In this document: one piece after another, positions 1 through 6,009 of the stretch
Position numbering within the stretch: position 1 is the first letter of the stretch
Layout of the letters: each line of letters starts with the position of its first letter
Assembly: GCA_012735355.1 (NCBI GenBank)
Contig: JAAYHP010000388.1
Span: 1-6,148, forward strand
DNA: 6,148 nt
Reading direction: 5' to 3'
From: Lysinibacillus sp.
GTDB lineage: Bacteria > Bacillota > Bacilli > Bacillales_A > Planococcaceae
Translations under genes and position numbers: made by a program
Notes under the pieces: model-generated
The model's input: the letters and a program-made list of their open reading frames with translations, nothing else
Told to the model about the DNA's origin: nothing
Database searches by the model: none

Positions 1-121
1 CGAGTTTCGGGCTGTTCCCGTTGGAGTCGCCCCGTCACTCCAATCAATTTTCGTTGCATATCATTTTTTTACTATGCTTCTTCACTGATTCTTAATTAAA
101 TTAGCTATATGTCCCAACCTC
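1..121. repeat. Interspersed palindromic repeat, right-hand half (cut by window start)
   Basis: This non-coding stretch ends 6 nt from the pycA stop codon and holds the terminal part of a repeat whose opposite half lies at 6010-6148. Outer end: 108-121 (TATGTCCCAACCTC) is the exact reverse complement of 6010-6023. Inner end: 42-63 is the reverse complement of 6068-6090 with two mismatches and one gap, including an exact 11-nt core AATCAATTTTC at 42-52. The two ends are 55 nt apart if the core is used (53-107), against 56 nt in the right copy. The GC-rich part (1-41) contrasts with the AT-rich surroundings and has its own hairpin, TTGGAGT (21-27) with ACTCCAA (37-43). No protein is encoded. 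From memory, similar elements are scattered through Bacillaceae and Planococcaceae genomes; I cannot confirm the family name. Confidence 0.75.
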
Positions 122-127
122 TTTTTA

Positions 128-3100
128 CTATTCTAGTTCAAATAATAAATCACCAGTGGAAATGGCATCTCCTGGTTTTGCATAAATTTCTTTTACTACC
201 CCGTCACATGGTGCCTGAACCGTCGTCTCCATCTTCATCGCTTCCGTTATTAATAAATGGTCTCCACGTTTTACGCGACTGCCTTTAGAAACAACTACTT
301 TCAATACCGTACCTGGCATCGTTGCACCAATTTGATTTGGATTGTTTGGATCTGCCTTTACAGCAATTGTTCCATCTGCTTCAACAGTTAAATCTTGAAT
401 GACAACTTCACGAGGTTGTCCATTAAATTCGAAGTAAATGACTCTCGTTCCGTCATGCTCCGCTTCACCGATGGACACTAATTTAATAATTAATGTTTTA
501 CCTTTTTCAATTTCAACTTCTATTTCTTCACCAATTCTTAAACCGTATAAGAATGATGGAGTATCTAAAACAGATAAATTACCGTAATTTTCAACAGCTT
601 TAAAATATTCCTCTACCACTTTCGGATAAAGGGCATACGCCAATACGTCCTTATTCGTTACTTCTCTTTTCACTTTTTTCTCTAGCGTTGCTTTTAACTC
701 TTCAAAATTAATCGGTTCAAGAAGTTCCCCTGGACGGACAGTAATTGCCTCGCGCCCTTTTAGTACTACCTTTTGTAAATCTTCCGGGAAACCTCCGTAA
801 GGTTGACCTATATATCCTTGGAAAAATTCCACAACCGAATCTGGGAAATCAATCGTTTGTCCCTTTTCAATAATATTTTCTTCGTTTAAATCGTTTTGAA
901 CCATGAATAACGCCATATCCCCGACAACTTTGGAAGAAGGTGTTACTTTTACAATATCCCCAAACAATAAATTGACTCGGGAATACATTTCTTTCACTTC
1001 ATCCCAACGGTCACCTAAACCAACTGCTTTCGCTTGTTGTTGTAGGTTACTATATTGTCCACCTGGCATTTCGTGAACGTAAATTTCAGAATGAGGACTA
1101 TTCATGCCACTTTCGAAATCTTTATAGTATTCACGAACATCTTGCCAGTAATAGGATAATTGCTCAAGAGAATCAATATTTGCGCGGACGCCGCGTTTTG
1201 CGCCTTTTAAAGCATAATATAAAGTATTCGCACTCGGTTGAGAAGTGAGTCCTGCCATTGAACCAATAGCTGTATCTACAATATCTACACCCGCTTCAAT
1301 AGCCTTTGCATAAGTATAAATTCCATTACCACTTGTATCGTGAGTATGCAAATGAATAGGTAAATCCGTAGTTTCTTTCAACTCGGAAATAAGAATATAT
1401 GCTGCTTCCGGTTTCAGTAGCCCCGCCATATCTTTAATCGCTAAAATATGGGCACCACAACGCTCCAATTCCTTCGCCATTTCTTTATAGTATTGTACTG
1501 TGTATTTCGTGCGAGTCGGGTCTAAAATATCCCCCGTATAACAAATAGCTGCTTCAGCAATTTTCCCTGAATTTCGCACTTCATCAATGGCAATTTCCAT
1601 TCCTTTAATCCAGTTCAGACTATCGAAAATTCTAAAGACATCGATACCTGAACTTGCTGCTTCTTTAACAAACTCTCGAATTAAATTGTCCGGATAATTG
1701 GAATAACCAACCGCATTAGCACCACGGAACAACATTTGGAATAAAACATTCGGTATTTGTTTGCGAAGTTTAGCAAGTCTTTCCCAAGGATCTTCTTTTA
1801 GGAAACGGTAGCTTACATCAAATGTTGCTCCTCCCCACATTTCAAGGGAGAAGAAGTCATGTAACATGCGAGCATTGTAATCCGCAATTTGGTACATATC
1901 TTGACTTCTGACACGAGTTGCAAGGAGTGATTGGTGCGCATCTCTGAATGTCGTATCCGTCAGAAGAACATCTTTTTGTTCCTTCAACCAACGTACAACG
2001 CCTTCAGCACCTTGTTCATCTAAAATTTGTTTTGTACCAGTTGGAATAGGTGTATGTTTAATATCCAACTTCGGTTTTTGCGGTGTTGTAAATACCGGTT
2101 TTTTCTTTTTCTCAATTCCTGGGAAGCCATTTAATGTAACATCACCGATATATCTTAACAGCTTCGTTCCTCGGTCTTTTCTTACTGCGAAATTAAATAG
2201 CTCCGGTGTTGTATCAATAAAGCTTGTATCGAACTCTCCAGATAAAAATTTCTCATGTAAAACAACATTCATTAAAAACGGTATATTTGTTTTCACACCG
2301 CGAATACGGAACTCTCGTAAGTTTCGATCCATTTTCGCTGCTGCTTCTTCAAAAGTTCTACCCCAAGTAGAAATTTTCACAAGAAGGGAATCGTAATACG
2401 GTGTAACAACCGCTCCTTGGAAACCATTACCAGCATCAAGGCGCACTCCAAAACCACCACTTGAACGATACACCATAATTTTCCCTGTATCTGGCATAAA
2501 ATTGTTTGCTGGATCTTCCGTTGTCACCCGAGATTGAATCGCATAACCAAACAAAGGAATTTCATTTTGACTAGGAATACCAATCTCTTTTGAATGCAAT
2601 TCATATCCTTCTGCAATTTTAATTTGAGCATGAACGATATCAATACCTGTAATCATTTCTGTAATCGTATGCTCTACTTGAATACGCGGATTCACTTCGA
2701 TGAAATAAAATTCTTCTCCTGAAACTAAAAATTCCACTGTTCCAGCGTTTACGTATCCAACATTTTGCATTAACTTTACAGCCGCAGCACAAATGGAATT
2801 TCTTAAATATTCAGAAATAGAGTTGGAAGGCGCAATTTCAACTACCTTTTGGTGACGACGTTGAATCGAGCAGTCACGTTCATACAAATGTACAATGTTG
2901 CCAGCATTATCCCCTAAAATTTGCACTTCAATATGCTTCGGTTTGATAATAGCTTTTTCAACATATACTTCATCTGAACCAAAAGCAGCTTTTGCTTCAG
3001 ATTTTGCTCTTTCATAAGCACTTTCCAATTCTTCTTTAGAATGAACGAGACGCATTCCGCGGCCACCGCCACCAAGGGCAGCTTTAATCATCACTGGGTA

Positions 3101-3565
3101 ACCTACATTATCAGCAAATTGTGACAATTCTTCGAAGGAAGAAACTGGTCCATCGCTTCCTGGAATTACAGGAATACCTGCTTTAATGGCTTGCTCTCTC
3201 GCCTTTACTTTATCTCCAAACATATCTAAATGGTTGGACGTCGGGCCGACAAAAATAATGCCCACTTCTTCACAACGTTTTGCAAACTCAACATTATCAG
3301 CTAAAAAGCCATATCCAGGGTGTATCGCAACCGCTCCGGAATCTTTAGCAATTTCAATAATCCCTTCAATATCTAAATAAGCATCGATAGGGCTTTTTCC
3401 TACACCAACAAGATATGCTTCATCCGCTTTATAACGATGATGGGAAGCACTATCTTCTTCAGAATAAATCGCCACCGTTTTGATGTTTAATTCGTTGCAA
3501 GCTCGTAATATACGAATGGCGATTTCCCCTCTGTTTGCAACTAATAATTTTTGTATTTTTTTCAT
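128..3565 (-). CDS. pycA: Pyruvate carboxylase, biotin-dependent, single-chain
   Basis: This cytoplasmic enzyme (EC 6.4.1.1) carboxylates pyruvate to oxaloacetate using ATP and bicarbonate, refilling the TCA cycle and feeding gluconeogenesis and aspartate synthesis. At 1145 aa it is full length. Residues ~1-450 are biotin carboxylase: ATP-grasp glycine loop LGGGGRGM (164-171), K240 in RRHQK, and E290, R294 and E298 in FIEVNPRIQVEH. Residues ~530-800 are the carboxyltransferase barrel. Metal ligands are D542 (DTTFRDAHQ), the carbamylated K711 (AIKDMAG), and H740 and H742 (HLHTHD); T875 in KVTPSSK matches the catalytic Thr of the family. The biotinyl domain is C-terminal, with biotinylated K1111 in EAMKM. 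Every key residue is present, so it should be active, as a tetramer and probably stimulated by acetyl-CoA as in relatives. The ATG has an SD (AGGGGGA) 4-5 nt upstream that overlaps the ftsW stop. The stop is TAG. No intrinsic terminator is visible before the repeat. Confidence 0.98.
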   Translation of the reverse strand: MKKIQKLLVANRGEIAIRILRACNELNIKTVAIYSEEDSASHHRYKADEAYLVGVGKSPIDAYLDIEGIIEIAKDSGAVAIHPGYGFLADNVEFAKRCEEVGIIFVGPTSNHLDMFGDKVKAREQAIKAGIPVIPGSDGPVSSFEELSQFADNVGYPVMIKAALGGGGRGMRLVHSKEELESAYERAKSEAKAAFGSDEVYVEKAIIKPKHIEVQILGDNAGNIVHLYERDCSIQRRHQKVVEIAPSNSISEYLRNSICAAAVKLMQNVGYVNAGTVEFLVSGEEFYFIEVNPRIQVEHTITEMITGIDIVHAQIKIAEGYELHSKEIGIPSQNEIPLFGYAIQSRVTTEDPANNFMPDTGKIMVYRSSGGFGVRLDAGNGFQGAVVTPYYDSLLVKISTWGRTFEEAAAKMDRNLREFRIRGVKTNIPFLMNVVLHEKFLSGEFDTSFIDTTPELFNFAVRKDRGTKLLRYIGDVTLNGFPGIEKKKKPVFTTPQKPKLDIKHTPIPTGTKQILDEQGAEGVVRWLKEQKDVLLTDTTFRDAHQSLLATRVRSQDMYQIADYNARMLHDFFSLEMWGGATFDVSYRFLKEDPWERLAKLRKQIPNVLFQMLFRGANAVGYSNYPDNLIREFVKEAASSGIDVFRIFDSLNWIKGMEIAIDEVRNSGKIAEAAICYTGDILDPTRTKYTVQYYKEMAKELERCGAHILAIKDMAGLLKPEAAYILISELKETTDLPIHLHTHDTSGNGIYTYAKAIEAGVDIVDTAIGSMAGLTSQPSANTLYYALKGAKRGVRANIDSLEQLSYYWQDVREYYKDFESGMNSPHSEIYVHEMPGGQYSNLQQQAKAVGLGDRWDEVKEMYSRVNLLFGDIVKVTPSSKVVGDMALFMVQNDLNEENIIEKGQTIDFPDSVVEFFQGYIGQPYGGFPEDLQKVVLKGREAITVRPGELLEPINFEELKATLEKKVKREVTNKDVLAYALYPKVVEEYFKAVENYGNLSVLDTPSFLYGLRIGEEIEVEIEKGKTLIIKLVSIGEAEHDGTRVIYFEFNGQPREVVIQDLTVEADGTIAVKADPNNPNQIGATMPGTVLKVVVSKGSRVKRGDHLLITEAMKMETTVQAPCDGVVKEIYAKPGDAISTGDLLFELE

Positions 3566-3569
3566 AATG

Positions 3570-3576
3570 TCCCCCT
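3570..3576 (-). promoter_or_regulatory. pycA ribosome binding site overlapping ftsW stop
   Basis: The minus-strand sequence AGGGGGA lies just before the pycA ATG and shares bases with the TAG stop of ftsW (3575-3577). The central G replaces the A of the consensus GGAGG, so one position would pair with the anti-SD by G-U wobble. The overlap suggests that ribosomes finishing ftsW can reinitiate on pycA. No promoter can fit in the 9-nt gap. Confidence 0.7.
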
Positions 3577-4747
3577 AAAGTTTCTTTTTTTCAAGTTTTA
3601 CATACATTGAAACATTAATTAATATACCCATTGCGAAAGATAATACTAATATAGATGATCCACCATAACTAACAAATGGTAACGTTACCCCAGTCAATGG
3701 GATAAGACCTGATAAACCACCTAAATTGATAAAGGATTGAATAGCAATCCAACTAGCAATACCAGCTGCTATCATTCTCGCTAGGGAATCTTTCGTTTGC
3801 AAAGATATGATAATTCCTCTACAAACAATAAACCCTAAAGCACCAAGAACGATAATGACTCCTAACAGCCCTAACTCTTCCGCAATTATAGCCATTATAA
3901 AGTCCGTTTGGGGCTCAGGTAAATACCCAAGTTTCTGAATGGATTGTCCTAATCCTACCCCTTCTAAACCACCGGAGCCAATGGCAATATATCCTTGTAT
4001 AATTTGATGCCCAGATCCTTGCTCATATTCAAAAGGATTTAAAAAGGCTTTAATACGCCCCATCCTGTTAGGTGTTAAAATATCATCTCCTTTAAGAAGT
4101 AACAAAAATCCGACAACAACACCACCGAAAACGGCAAGAACAGTGAAAAATTTCAAAAAGGTTCGGATACGTATGCCGCTAGCTGCAACGACAGCTACAG
4201 CAATTCCAGAAATGATAAGCACTGCTCCAATATCCGTTTCACTTCCGACAAAAAATATGATGAGAATCCATACTATAATAGGATAAATAATATGATTTGG
4301 TTGCAAGTCAACCATCGGGGTTTTTAAACTTTTTCGGTAAAAAGCGCCAGCAAAATATAATATAATCGTCAATTTTGCCAGCTCTGAAGGTTGGAAGCTC
4401 ATACCCGCTATATTAATCCAACTTTGTGAACCGGTTTCTACTTGCCCCGTTCCAAAGAAAAATATCCAAAACATTAAAATAATAGTTACAGTAACCATCA
4501 ATATCATAATCTTTTTATTACTATAATGTTTATATGGGAAAAAAGCACCTATAATAAAGGCAAAAAAAGCAATTATTAAATTTGTTAATTGTTTTTGATA
4601 ATAATAATCCGGTGGTCGCCCTTCTCTAATGGCGACCATTATGCTAGAACTATAAATCATAACTAGTCCAAATAAACATAAAAAAACAAAAACAAAAAAT
4701 AATGGATAATCAAAATTTCTAATATAGTAAGAAATATATTTTCGCAT
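3575..4747 (-). CDS. ftsW: FtsW, SEDS-family septal peptidoglycan glycosyltransferase
   Basis: This polytopic membrane protein polymerises lipid II into glycan strands at the division septum with its partner class B PBP. Counted from the ATG at 4747 it is 390 aa, normal for the family, with about ten hydrophobic segments (e.g. ~14-33, 76-97, 146-166, 189-208, 283-305, 355-375). SEDS signatures are SQSW and QPSELAKL (107-125), NPFEYEQGSGHQ (227-238), LPEPQTDFI (266-274, with D272 the putative catalytic Asp) and GVTLPFVSYGGSS (343-355). FtsW rather than RodA fits the adjacent pycA and ylaN, as in Bacillus. An in-frame ATG at 4780 would add 11 residues but sits inside the ylaN terminator stem and lacks an SD. 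The 4747 ATG has AAGAGG 8 nt upstream and gives the expected short cytoplasmic N-terminus, MRKYISYY. It likely forms one transcript with pycA. The stop is TAG. Confidence 0.95.
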   Translation of the reverse strand: MRKYISYYIRNFDYPLFFVFVFLCLFGLVMIYSSSIMVAIREGRPPDYYYQKQLTNLIIAFFAFIIGAFFPYKHYSNKKIMILMVTVTIILMFWIFFFGTGQVETGSQSWINIAGMSFQPSELAKLTIILYFAGAFYRKSLKTPMVDLQPNHIIYPIIVWILIIFFVGSETDIGAVLIISGIAVAVVAASGIRIRTFLKFFTVLAVFGGVVVGFLLLLKGDDILTPNRMGRIKAFLNPFEYEQGSGHQIIQGYIAIGSGGLEGVGLGQSIQKLGYLPEPQTDFIMAIIAEELGLLGVIIVLGALGFIVCRGIIISLQTKDSLARMIAAGIASWIAIQSFINLGGLSGLIPLTGVTLPFVSYGGSSILVLSFAMGILINVSMYVKLEKKKL

Positions 4748-4755
4748 AAAAAAAA

Positions 4756-4761
4756 CCTCTT
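4756..4761 (-). promoter_or_regulatory. ftsW ribosome binding site (decides the start)
   Basis: AAGAGG on the minus strand lies 8 nt (all T on the coding strand) before the ATG at 4747. It supports that start over the upstream in-frame ATG at 4780. It begins only 6 nt beyond the T-run of the ylaN terminator, so any ftsW transcript starting after the terminator would have almost no leader. Confidence 0.75.
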
Positions 4762-4767
4762 TTTTAG

Positions 4768-4798
4768 AAAAAAAACTCAAATCGCTTAGATTTGAGTT
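4768..4798 (-). terminator. Intrinsic terminator of ylaN, in the ylaN-ftsW gap
   Basis: Arms 4774-4783 (AACTCAAATC) and 4789-4798 (GATTTGAGTT) form a perfect 10-bp stem with a 5-nt loop. On the minus strand the hairpin runs into eight T residues (4775-4768), the classical Rho-independent layout. It lies 6 nt after the ylaN stop and 20 nt before the ftsW start. It would stop most ylaN transcripts and makes ftsW-pycA expression depend on read-through or on a promoter overlapping the end of ylaN. On the plus strand no T-run follows the stem, so it looks one-directional. Confidence 0.85.
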
Positions 4799-4804
4799 CT
4801 TCTG

Positions 4805-5092
4805 TTACTTGTTTGTGTTTGTGTATGCTTCATGGAGCAAAGATAATTCCCTTTCTAACGTATCTAGAATTTCTTTGCCTTGTTCCCGTTCAATCAAACC
4901 AAGCTTTACAGCAAAGTCAATTTCACGAGATAAGCCAAACATTTGTGTATCTAATACTTCTTCGTATAAAGGACATTGTGGCATTGTTAAATAGTCCATT
5001 TGTACTTTTATTAAACGAGCTATTTTATCTGCATCTTGTAGCAGTAATTCTAACGCTTTTTCCTGAAAGGAAGCATGACTTTTTGTTTCCAT
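4805..5092 (-). CDS. ylaN: YlaN family protein (UPF0358)
   Basis: A 95-aa, soluble, mostly helical protein with no signal peptide or membrane segment. It is recognised by the strongly conserved centre [15 protein letters not shown] (~36-50), followed by [17 protein letters not shown] and a C-terminal helix rich in E, L and K. The length and the place just upstream of ftsW and pycA match the Bacillus gene. Published work on Bacillus subtilis and Staphylococcus aureus links YlaN to the iron regulator Fur and to growth under iron limitation; that is family knowledge, not visible here. The ATG has GGGGG (5100-5104) 7 nt upstream, a Shine-Dalgarno with G for the central A. It is transcribed away from ylaL and ends in its own terminator. 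Plus-strand open frames across it are antisense shadows. Confidence 0.95.
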   Translation of the reverse strand: METKSHASFQEKALELLLQDADKIARLIKVQMDYLTMPQCPLYEEVLDTQMFGLSREIDFAVKLGLIEREQGKEILDTLERELSLLHEAYTNTNK

Positions 5093-5130
5093 GAGGACGC
5101 CCCCATCATATGATATTTCTTCTATTCAAT

Positions 5131-5215
5131 CTTTATAAAGTTTATCTTTTAGAACATAAAAATGCAAGTAGCAAGACAAGGTAACATACTTTTAAATCAT
5201 TATTTCTTTATAAAG
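5131..5215. repeat. Pair of identical 10-nt palindromes CTTTATAAAG in the divergent promoter region
   Basis: CTTTATAAAG occurs at 5131-5140 and again at 5206-5215, 75 bp centre to centre (about seven helical turns). Each copy is a perfect dyad. The first covers the candidate ylaN -10 and the second the candidate ylaL -35, so a dimeric regulator bound at both could control both genes. An AT-rich dyad can also arise simply from promoter elements, and I do not recognise a known operator. Confidence 0.4.
5132..5160 (-). promoter_or_regulatory. Candidate sigma-A promoter of ylaN
   Basis: On the minus strand, TTTATG (5160-5155) and TATAAA (5137-5132) are separated by 17 nt. The -10 matches five of six consensus bases, the -35 only three. 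A start near 5125 would give a leader of about 33 nt ahead of the ylaN ATG. The -10 lies within one copy of the palindrome CTTTATAAAG. The region is so AT-rich that chance matches are expected, so this stays tentative. Confidence 0.35.
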
Positions 5216-5235
5216 ATAAAATCTAGCTGTATACT
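5207..5235 (+). promoter_or_regulatory. Candidate sigma-A promoter of ylaL-ylaI
   Basis: TTTATA (5207-5212) and TATACT (5230-5235) are 17 nt apart, with TG directly before the -10. The -35 matches four of six consensus bases and the -10 five of six. A start near 5242 would give a leader of about 28 nt carrying the SD AAGGGGG (5254-5260). Confidence 0.45.
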
Positions 5236-5253
5236 GTAATATGTAAAATATTT

Positions 5254-5260
5254 AAGGGGG
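5254..5260 (+). promoter_or_regulatory. ylaL ribosome binding site
   Basis: AAGGGGG lies 9 nt before the ylaL ATG. As at ylaN and pycA, the consensus GGAGG reads GGGGG, giving one G-U wobble with the 16S rRNA end. It fixes the start at 5270. Confidence 0.7.
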
Positions 5261-5269
5261 ATAAAAGAA

Positions 5270-5770
5270 ATGGAAAGCATCATTCCTATTAAAGGCAAAG
5301 TAAAATATAAAATTACATTAGACCCATCCGTATGGATTTTTGATGATCGCCGACTCGATTTAAAAACTTATTTTACACAACAACAAGAAAAAGAAGATGA
5401 AGATTTAAAATATTTATTCAATATGGGAAAACATTGGTCCCGGGAAATTATGGAAGGTGCAACATTCCCTCCTACACTAAAAACAGAGAGAAAACTTGAC
5501 AGACAAGGAATGAAAACTGGAACTTTCGGTATGGAAATAAAATATTTTTTAGATCATGCTGAAATTGAGGAAGACGCAACGAAAGTAGTTTTTGAATGCA
5601 AAGATGGAGAGAAACATGTATTTTCCATCGAAGAAGCTTACACTTTGATTTTCAAATTTAGCCAAGACGGTAAGCCATTAACGGAGGATGGCCCTGTTCA
5701 TATTATTTTTGCCGATGGTTCCAATGTGGACAATCCAATAAAAAATATTTCTACAATCCGAGTTGAATAG
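5270..5770 (+). CDS. ylaL: YlaL family protein, function unknown
   Basis: A 166-aa acidic protein with no signal peptide, membrane segment or cysteine-rich motif apart from a single Cys near 109, so probably cytoplasmic. Visible landmarks are the N-terminal block LDPSVWIFDDRRLDL (17-31), a charged stretch rich in Gln and Glu (~37-46), the central PPTLKTERKL, and a C-terminal DGPVHIIFADGS...DNPIKN block. The start is fixed by a clear SD. I assign ylaL from recall of the Bacillus family and because it stands opposite ylaN on the other strand, as in B. subtilis. Some databases call members a peptidyl-prolyl isomerase, but I see no FKBP, cyclophilin or parvulin motif that would support this. The C-terminal block loosely recalls the end of molybdopterin-oxidoreductase-like domains; this is weak. 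It is first in a two-gene unit with ylaI, 10 nt downstream. Confidence 0.75.
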   Translation: MESIIPIKGKVKYKITLDPSVWIFDDRRLDLKTYFTQQQEKEDEDLKYLFNMGKHWSREIMEGATFPPTLKTERKLDRQGMKTGTFGMEIKYFLDHAEIEEDATKVVFECKDGEKHVFSIEEAYTLIFKFSQDGKPLTEDGPVHIIFADGSNVDNPIKNISTIRVE

Positions 5771-5780
5771 AGTTGATTAT

Positions 5781-5984
5781 ATGCGTGTCCAATGCGTAAT
5801 TTGCGATACCATCCACGAACTAGAAGATGACTCACCATTGGCTAAAAAGTTAAGAAACCGTCCTATGCATACGTACATGTGTGAAACATGTCACGATCGC
5901 ATTACAACGAAAACCCTTGAGCGATTAGCAACTGGAAAATTTCGATTTTTCCGCAGCTCATCTAGCATTGATGAAGAATTATAA
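5781..5984 (+). CDS. ylaI: YlaI family small zinc-ribbon-like protein (DUF2197)
   Basis: A 67-aa protein with two cysteine knuckles, CVIC (C5, C8) and CETC (C34, C37), spaced as a single four-Cys zinc site. The conserved segment LAKKLRNRPMHTYMC lies between them, and a basic patch (RITTKTLERL, then GKFRFFR) and a Ser-rich acidic tail follow. This matches the Bacillus YlaI family; the role is unknown, though nucleic-acid or protein binding is plausible for such a ribbon. I chose the ATG at 5781 because the family begins MRV just before the first CxxC. An in-frame TTG at 5763 would add six residues that overlap the ylaL stop, with no SD. The chosen ATG also has only a weak SD (AGAG), so translation is probably coupled to ylaL, which ends 10 nt upstream. 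A strong terminator follows. Confidence 0.88.
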   Translation: MRVQCVICDTIHELEDDSPLAKKLRNRPMHTYMCETCHDRITTKTLERLATGKFRFFRSSSSIDEEL

Positions 5985-6009
5985 AAAATATCCAATTAAA
6001 AAAACATAT

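Noticed and set aside
3186..3380. 64-aa plus-strand open frame
   Set aside because: It is antisense to the biotin carboxylase region of pycA, has no SD, and its composition mirrors the real gene.
4748..4780. Eleven-residue N-terminal extension of FtsW from an upstream in-frame ATG
   Set aside because: It would start inside the stem of the ylaN terminator, has no SD, and runs through the poly-T and SD bases; the 4747 ATG has a proper SD.
4792..5094. Plus-strand open frames opposite ylaN (4792-5094 and 4809-4994)
   Set aside because: Both are antisense to a well-conserved gene, have no SD, and the first begins within the terminator hairpin.
5191..5220. Possible Fur box near AATCATTATTTC, tempting because YlaN is linked to Fur
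   Set aside because: It matches only part of one half-site and the second half is not there.
5763..5780. Six-residue extension of YlaI from an in-frame TTG
   Set aside because: It overlaps the end of ylaL, lacks an SD, and family members start MRV at the 5781 ATG.
128..5984. A new defence, toxin-antitoxin or biosynthetic system
   Set aside because: All five genes belong to recognisable conserved Bacillales families; only ylaL and ylaI lack a known function, and neither has toxin or nuclease motifs.
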